Shown here piece by piece: positions 12,821 through 16,636 of a stretch of DNA of 16,636 nucleotides. How positions within the stretch are numbered: position 1 is the first letter of the stretch; each line of letters opens with the position of its first letter. The stretch is from Candidatus Tayloriibacteriota bacterium (GTDB lineage Bacteria; Patescibacteriota; Minisyncoccia; Phycocordibacterales; JAKAEA01): positions 1 through 16,636 of the forward strand of contig JARIGY010000010.1 in NCBI GenBank assembly GCA_029288535.1, given 5' to 3'. Under the pieces are notes generated by a model that saw only the letters and a program-made list of their open reading frames with translations, made no database searches and was not told where the DNA came from. Position numbers and translations under genes: made by a program.

Positions 12821-13326
12821 TGCAAGAACTCGTTCGACAATTCGGCCTCGATTGGAAACTGCTCTTGGCGCAGGTTGTCAATTTCCTTATCTTGCTATAT
12901 TTGTTGGAACGCTTCGCCTACGGCCCGATTATCGCCATGCTTGCCGAGCGCCGCAGGAAGATAGAAGAAGGAATTGCCGCAAGCAAGAATGCCCTGCAGC
13001 GATTGGCGGATGCAGAGAAAACGCGCAGCGAGATGATCCTGAAAGCCGAACAGGAATCGCTTGGTGTCGTGTCGGCGGCCGAAGACACTGCAAAAGTCCA
13101 GGCTCGGGCTATCCTGAATGCCGCAAACAATGCGAGCGAACAGGTTGTCGCTTCCGGACACAGAAAAATCGAGGAAGACCGGCTGAAGCTCGAAGAGGAG
13201 GTCAACGCCCACGCCGTCGGCCTTATCAAAAGAGGCTTGGCCGCGACTATTGGCAAGATGAATCCGACCGAACGCGACGAAGTCCTGATCAAAGACGCGC
13301 TGCGGGCATTAAGCATATCAAGATGA
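12820..13326 (+). CDS. atpF: F-type ATP synthase subunit b
   Basis: Subunit b is the peripheral-stalk protein that holds F1 against rotation. The frame begins with GTG at 12820, overlapping the atpE stop (TAGTG). It gives 168 residues starting MQELVRQFGLDWKLLLAQVV, with one membrane helix at about 14-31, then a long charged helix (about 40-150, ERRRKIEEGIAASKNALQRL...) predicted to form the coiled-coil dimer. Length is normal for b (E. coli 156). The GTG start without Shine-Dalgarno implies translational coupling to atpE. It ends in TGA overlapping the atpH ATG (ATGA). Confidence 0.93.
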   Translation: MQELVRQFGLDWKLLLAQVVNFLILLYLLERFAYGPIIAMLAERRRKIEEGIAASKNALQRLADAEKTRSEMILKAEQESLGVVSAAEDTAKVQARAILNAANNASEQVVASGHRKIEEDRLKLEEEVNAHAVGLIKRGLAATIGKMNPTERDEVLIKDALRALSISR

Positions 13327-13700
13327 CCCACCCTCCGCGACATTACGCCGAAGCGCTTTTCGAAGCCCTGCAGGGCAAGACGGCGGAAGGCCGGAGAAGA
13401 GTGCTCAAAGAATTCATGGCTGTTTTGCATAAGAATCGCCAGAGCCGGATCCTCAACCAGGTCCTGGTCCAGTATGAAAAAGTGTTCCTGAAGAAAAACA
13501 ATGTGCGCAAAGTGGATGTCGAATCGGCAAGTCCGCTCAGCGATACGGTGCGGCGGGAAATCGAAGCGGCTGCCGGCAGTGCCGTCCTCCTGACCGAAAC
13601 CGTAAAGCCGGAACTCATCGCCGGGCTGACGCTTTTGGTTGACGATGCGCTCTATATCGACGCAAGCGGCAGGACGCGGATCAATAATCTTTTCAGATAA
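13323..13700 (+). CDS. atpH: F-type ATP synthase subunit delta, shortened form
   Basis: Delta joins the peripheral stalk to the top of F1. The ATG at 13323 overlaps the atpF stop (ATGA) and the protein is 125 residues, against about 177 in E. coli. The N-terminal part MTHPPRHYAEALFEALQGKT matches the 'RPYAKAAFDFA' helix 1 region. The C-terminal part carries VDVESASPLSDTVRREIEAA (53-72) and LIAGLTLLVDDALYIDASGRTRINNLF, equivalent to the family's 'GGvvirvGdxviDgSvrgrLe'. About 50 residues are missing from the middle and end of the N-terminal six-helix bundle. Similar short deltas are my recollection for Patescibacteria. The position between atpF and atpA makes the identity secure. The normally conserved Gly-Asp before the last strand reads Asp-Asp. 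Confidence 0.88.
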   Translation: MTHPPRHYAEALFEALQGKTAEGRRRVLKEFMAVLHKNRQSRILNQVLVQYEKVFLKKNNVRKVDVESASPLSDTVRREIEAAAGSAVLLTETVKPELIAGLTLLVDDALYIDASGRTRINNLFR

Positions 13701-15230
13701 ATGTCACACATCATAGATACGCTTAAAAAAGAATTGGAAGGTGCACAGGCCGATGTGCGGATCCAGGAAGTCGGCCGGGTTTTGGAAGTGGGCGACGGCA
13801 TCGCGCGCATCACCGGCCTGGCCGGAGTCGCGCTTCAGGAAATGCTTCAGTTCGAGACGAGCAAGGGCATAGTCGAAGGCGTTGCGTTCAATCTCGAGCA
13901 GGACAGTGTCGGCGCGATCGTGCTCGGCGACCCTCAGGCTATCAAAGAAGGCGACAAGGTGACGCATAGCGGCCGGATCCTTTCTGTCCGCGTCGGCCAG
14001 GAACTTATCGGCCGGGTTGTCGGCGCGCTCGGCCAGCCGATAGACGGCCATGGTCCGATTTTCAGCGAAGCCGCAAAAACAGAGCTGTACCCTTTGGAAC
14101 GGACTGCGCCCGGTGTGACCGCTCGCGAACCGGTCGGCACGCCGCTTCACACCGGCATCAAGGCTATCGATTCCATGATCCCGATCGGCCGCGGCCAGCG
14201 CCAGCTTATCATCGGCGACCGCCAGACCGGCAAGACTTCCATCGCCATAGACACGATCATCAACCAGAAGAGCGATACCCGCCTTACGACACCGGTCTGC
14301 ATTTACGTTGCGATCGGCCAGAAAGAATCCAAAGTCGCCAAAATCATCGCCACGTTCGAAGAAGCCGGAGCGATGGAATATACCATCGTGCTTTCCGCGC
14401 CCGCATCTTCGCCGGCGTCGTTCCGCTATATCGCGCCGTATGCCGCCACTGCCATCGGCGAATATTTCATGGAGCAGGGCAAGGACGCGCTCATCATTTA
14501 TGACGATCTTTCAAAGCACGCGGTTTCATATCGGGAGATATCCCTGCTGCTGCGAAGGCCGCCGGGCCGGGAAGCGTATCCGGGAGACATTTTCTATCTG
14601 CATTCGCGCCTGCTCGAGCGTTCGTCGCGCTTGAATAAGAAGAGGGGCGGCGGTTCGCTTACCGCGCTGCCGATCATCGAAACGCAGCTCGGCGACGTGT
14701 CGGCCTATATTCCGACTAACGTCATTTCAATCACCGACGGTCAGATATATCTGGAGTCCGAACTTTTCAACAAGGGAACCCGGCCTGCCATCAACCCCGG
14801 CCTTTCCGTTTCCCGCGTCGGCGGCGCCGCCCAGACCAAAGCCATGAAGAAGGTCGGCGGCAAGCTCCGTTTGGAATTGGCCCAATACAGGGAGCTCGCG
14901 GCATTTTCGCAGTTCGCTTCCGACCTCGACGAAGCGACAAAGCGCACGCTCGACAAAGGCCGGATCCTGACCGAAATCCTGAAGCAGCCGGAATTCGAAC
15001 CGCTGCCGTTCCATTACGAAGTGGTGGTTATCTTTGCCGCGACGAACGGCTATTTTGACGCAGTGCCGGTAGACAGGATCCAGGCCCGCTCCAAAGAGCT
15101 CATGATGTACATGCATAAGATGCATAAGCCGGTTCTCGATGCGATTGAAAAAACCGCAGAGCTCAAAGACGAAACGATAGCCGGATTGAAAAAGGCACTG
15201 GAAGAATTTAATCGCGTCGAAAAAATATAA
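13701..15230 (+). CDS. atpA: F-type ATP synthase subunit alpha
   Basis: The non-catalytic nucleotide-binding subunit of F1 has 509 residues, full length (E. coli 513). The P-loop is GDRQTGKT (172-179, Lys178). [20 protein letters not shown] (265-284) contains the Walker B region, [20 protein letters not shown] follows, and Arg372 in [13 protein letters not shown] is the arginine finger that reaches the beta active site. The N-terminal helix [16 protein letters not shown] should contact delta. The ATG directly follows the atpH TAA with no spacer and no Shine-Dalgarno, pointing to translation by reinitiation or coupling. All key residues appear intact. Confidence 0.97.
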   Translation: MSHIIDTLKKELEGAQADVRIQEVGRVLEVGDGIARITGLAGVALQEMLQFETSKGIVEGVAFNLEQDSVGAIVLGDPQAIKEGDKVTHSGRILSVRVGQELIGRVVGALGQPIDGHGPIFSEAAKTELYPLERTAPGVTAREPVGTPLHTGIKAIDSMIPIGRGQRQLIIGDRQTGKTSIAIDTIINQKSDTRLTTPVCIYVAIGQKESKVAKIIATFEEAGAMEYTIVLSAPASSPASFRYIAPYAATAIGEYFMEQGKDALIIYDDLSKHAVSYREISLLLRRPPGREAYPGDIFYLHSRLLERSSRLNKKRGGGSLTALPIIETQLGDVSAYIPTNVISITDGQIYLESELFNKGTRPAINPGLSVSRVGGAAQTKAMKKVGGKLRLELAQYRELAAFSQFASDLDEATKRTLDKGRILTEILKQPEFEPLPFHYEVVVIFAATNGYFDAVPVDRIQARSKELMMYMHKMHKPVLDAIEKTAELKDETIAGLKKALEEFNRVEKI

Positions 15231-16166
15231 ATGCAATCTTCACGAGACATCAAGCGGCGGATACGTTCCGTTCAGAATATCGCCCAGATCACCAAGGCAA
15301 TGGAAGTTGTCTCGATGAATAAGATGCGCCGTTCGCAGCTCTTTGCGCTTGCGGCCCGGCCGTATGCGCTCGCTTCACTGGATATGCTTCGCAATATTCT
15401 GAAGTATTCCGGCAAGAAAGATCTGCCTGATGTCATGAAAGAGCGTGCAGTGAAGCACGCGGCTCTGGTAGTAGTGACGACCGATAAGGGTTTGGTTGGC
15501 GGCTTCAATGACACTGTCATTCATTTGGCAGAGCAGCGTCTGAAGCAATTGAAAGATGCCGGGGTTGTTCCGGAAATAATCACCGTCGGCCGCAAAGCCA
15601 GAGAATATTTCGAGCGCCGCGGCGCCGCACCGGCATTCCATTTCGAGCACTATGGCGACTTCACTGTTTTTCAGGACACCAAACCCGTTGCCGATACGCT
15701 GCTTGAGGGCTATGAAAATAAAAAATGGGATGAGGCGTACGTTGTCTATACCCATTTCAAAACCACGCTGAAGCAGCAGAGCGCCGAACGGAAACTATTG
15801 CCGGCGAGCGAAGAGGCGCTTGTGTCCATCATGAGCGAGATCATTCCCGAATACGGCCGCTACAGTGACGTGCAGAAAACCAAAAAAGAAGCCGGAACCC
15901 ATTACCATTATTCATATCTTTTTGAGCCGAGCGCCGCATCGATGCTTGAGGGTTTGGTGAGCGGCCTGCTGCGGGTCGCCATGCATCACATCATGCTCGA
16001 GAGCAATGCATCGGAGCATTCCGCCCGCATGGTGACGATGAAGAATGCGTCGGACAACGCTTCGGATCTCAAAGACAGCCTGACTCTCCGTTTCAATAAA
16101 GTCCGCCAGGCCAACATCACCGCCGAGATCAGCGAGATCGTCGCCGGTGCCGAAGCATTGCAATAA
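15231..16166 (+). CDS. atpG: F-type ATP synthase subunit gamma
   Basis: Gamma is the central-stalk rotor turning inside the alpha3beta3 ring. It has 311 residues, slightly longer than E. coli gamma (287). The N-terminal helix is family-typical: SSRDIKRRIRSVQNIAQITKAMEVVS (about 3-28). The Rossmann-like middle carries VVVTTDKGLVGGFN. The C-terminal helix ends RQANITAEISEIVAGAEAL, matching the conserved 'RQaaITqEitEIvgGAaAl'. Extra length lies in the middle domain, around residues 195-240. The ATG follows the atpA TAA with no gap. Confidence 0.95.
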   Translation: MQSSRDIKRRIRSVQNIAQITKAMEVVSMNKMRRSQLFALAARPYALASLDMLRNILKYSGKKDLPDVMKERAVKHAALVVVTTDKGLVGGFNDTVIHLAEQRLKQLKDAGVVPEIITVGRKAREYFERRGAAPAFHFEHYGDFTVFQDTKPVADTLLEGYENKKWDEAYVVYTHFKTTLKQQSAERKLLPASEEALVSIMSEIIPEYGRYSDVQKTKKEAGTHYHYSYLFEPSAASMLEGLVSGLLRVAMHHIMLESNASEHSARMVTMKNASDNASDLKDSLTLRFNKVRQANITAEISEIVAGAEALQ

Positions 16167-16181
16167 AATTACCAAACATTT

Positions 16182-16636
16182 ATGAACACAGGAAAAATCA
16201 CACAAATCATCGGGACCGTCGTCGACATTGAGTTCAAAGAGGGGAATGTGCCTGAAATCAACAACGCGCTTGAAGTGCGGAAAAATAAAAATGAAAAAGT
16301 TGTTTTGGAAGTGGCGCGGCATTTGGGTTATGGCCAAGTGCGTGCTATTGCTCTTGCTTCTACCGACGGCCTGAAGCGCGATATGGAAGTTGTAGACACG
16401 GGCGTCGCTATCTCAGTGCCGGTCGGCCCGGGCGTGCTCGGCAAATTATTCAACGTGTTCGGCGAAACGCTGGATGGTTCAGAAGTTCCGGGCGAAGCGA
16501 AGCGCTGGCCGATCCATCGCGCCGCGCCGCCTCTTACCGAGCAGTCTACCAAAACCGAAATTTTTGAAACGGGAATCAAAGTCATCGATCTTCTCGCTCC
16601 CTTTATCCGCGGCGGCAAAGTCGGACTGTTCGGAGG
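16182..16636 (+). CDS. atpD: F-type ATP synthase subunit beta, N-terminal part (cut at window end)
   Basis: The catalytic F1 subunit, of which the first 151 codons are present. The N-terminal beta-barrel begins [18 protein letters not shown], followed by [20 protein letters not shown] and the hinge [21 protein letters not shown] (79-99). The nucleotide-binding domain starts with the conserved [20 protein letters not shown] (127-146). The window ends in the P-loop (GLFGG...), before the catalytic Lys. The start ATG is 15 bases after atpG and lacks a Shine-Dalgarno. atpC is expected beyond the edge. Confidence 0.95.
   Translation, partial: MNTGKITQIIGTVVDIEFKEGNVPEINNALEVRKNKNEKVVLEVARHLGYGQVRAIALASTDGLKRDMEVVDTGVAISVPVGPGVLGKLFNVFGETLDGSEVPGEAKRWPIHRAAPPLTEQSTKTEIFETGIKVIDLLAPFIRGGKVGLFG

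Noticed and set aside
12852..13700. A 282-codon + strand frame spanning atpF and atpH
   Set aside because: Its first 157 codons are an out-of-frame reading of atpF (Arg/Cys-rich, no family features). Only the part from ATG 13323 is real, as atpH.
1..16636. CRISPR arrays, tRNA or rRNA genes, insertion sequences or prophage
   Set aside because: No regularly spaced repeats, cloverleaf-like sequences, transposase motifs or terminal inverted repeats were seen on reading both strands.

Overview
The window looks like a chromosomal segment of a Patescibacteria (Candidate Phyla Radiation) bacterium, probably of the Parcubacteria group. This rests on inference, since no rRNA or other decisive taxonomic marker is present. 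The supporting signs are compact gene packing with convergent stop codons that interlock, a shortened ATP synthase delta subunit, a SecA without the usual C-terminal zinc-binding tail, and an almost complete lack of Shine-Dalgarno sequences. Several genes instead have an extended -10 promoter ending a few bases before the start codon. By eye the base composition is near half GC. UGA acts as a stop (atpF ends in TGA), so the Gracilibacteria UGA=Gly code is not in use.

Left part (1-5936), cell-surface glycan locus: the 3' end of a SAM-dependent methyltransferase, a DegT/DnrJ-type sugar aminotransferase, a polysaccharide flippase on the minus strand, a dolichol-phosphate-mannose-synthase-like GT2 glycosyltransferase, and a Wzy_C/O-antigen-ligase-like membrane protein with a C-terminal TPR domain. 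Together they could modify nucleotide or lipid-linked sugars, charge a polyprenyl carrier, flip the glycan and transfer it to a lipid, polymer or protein acceptor.

Middle part (5951-11716): murB of peptidoglycan synthesis, a convergent N-anchored protein of unknown function, and an AT-rich spacer with one perfect DnaA box. Next come a tiny 28-residue lysine-rich peptide gene with its own promoter and terminator, then secA. SecA carries an in-frame GC-rich palindromic element in its C-terminal linker and a shortened helical region. An ECF-like sigma factor gene follows, overlapping a small membrane protein gene whose last codons are themselves a terminator hairpin. Converging on it are two minus-strand KGG-motif (Con-10/GsiB-like) stress proteins, one only 44 residues long.

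Right part (11807-16636): an F-type ATP synthase operon in the order atpB-E-F-H-A-G-D, with atpD cut by the window edge. It has an extended -10 promoter directly in front of atpB and a second, consensus-like promoter inside the end of atpB that serves atpE. The c subunit lacks the Na+-binding signature, which suggests proton coupling.

The longest stretch without a gene is the 154-base spacer at 7417-7570. No tRNA, rRNA, CRISPR array, insertion sequence or phage gene was seen.
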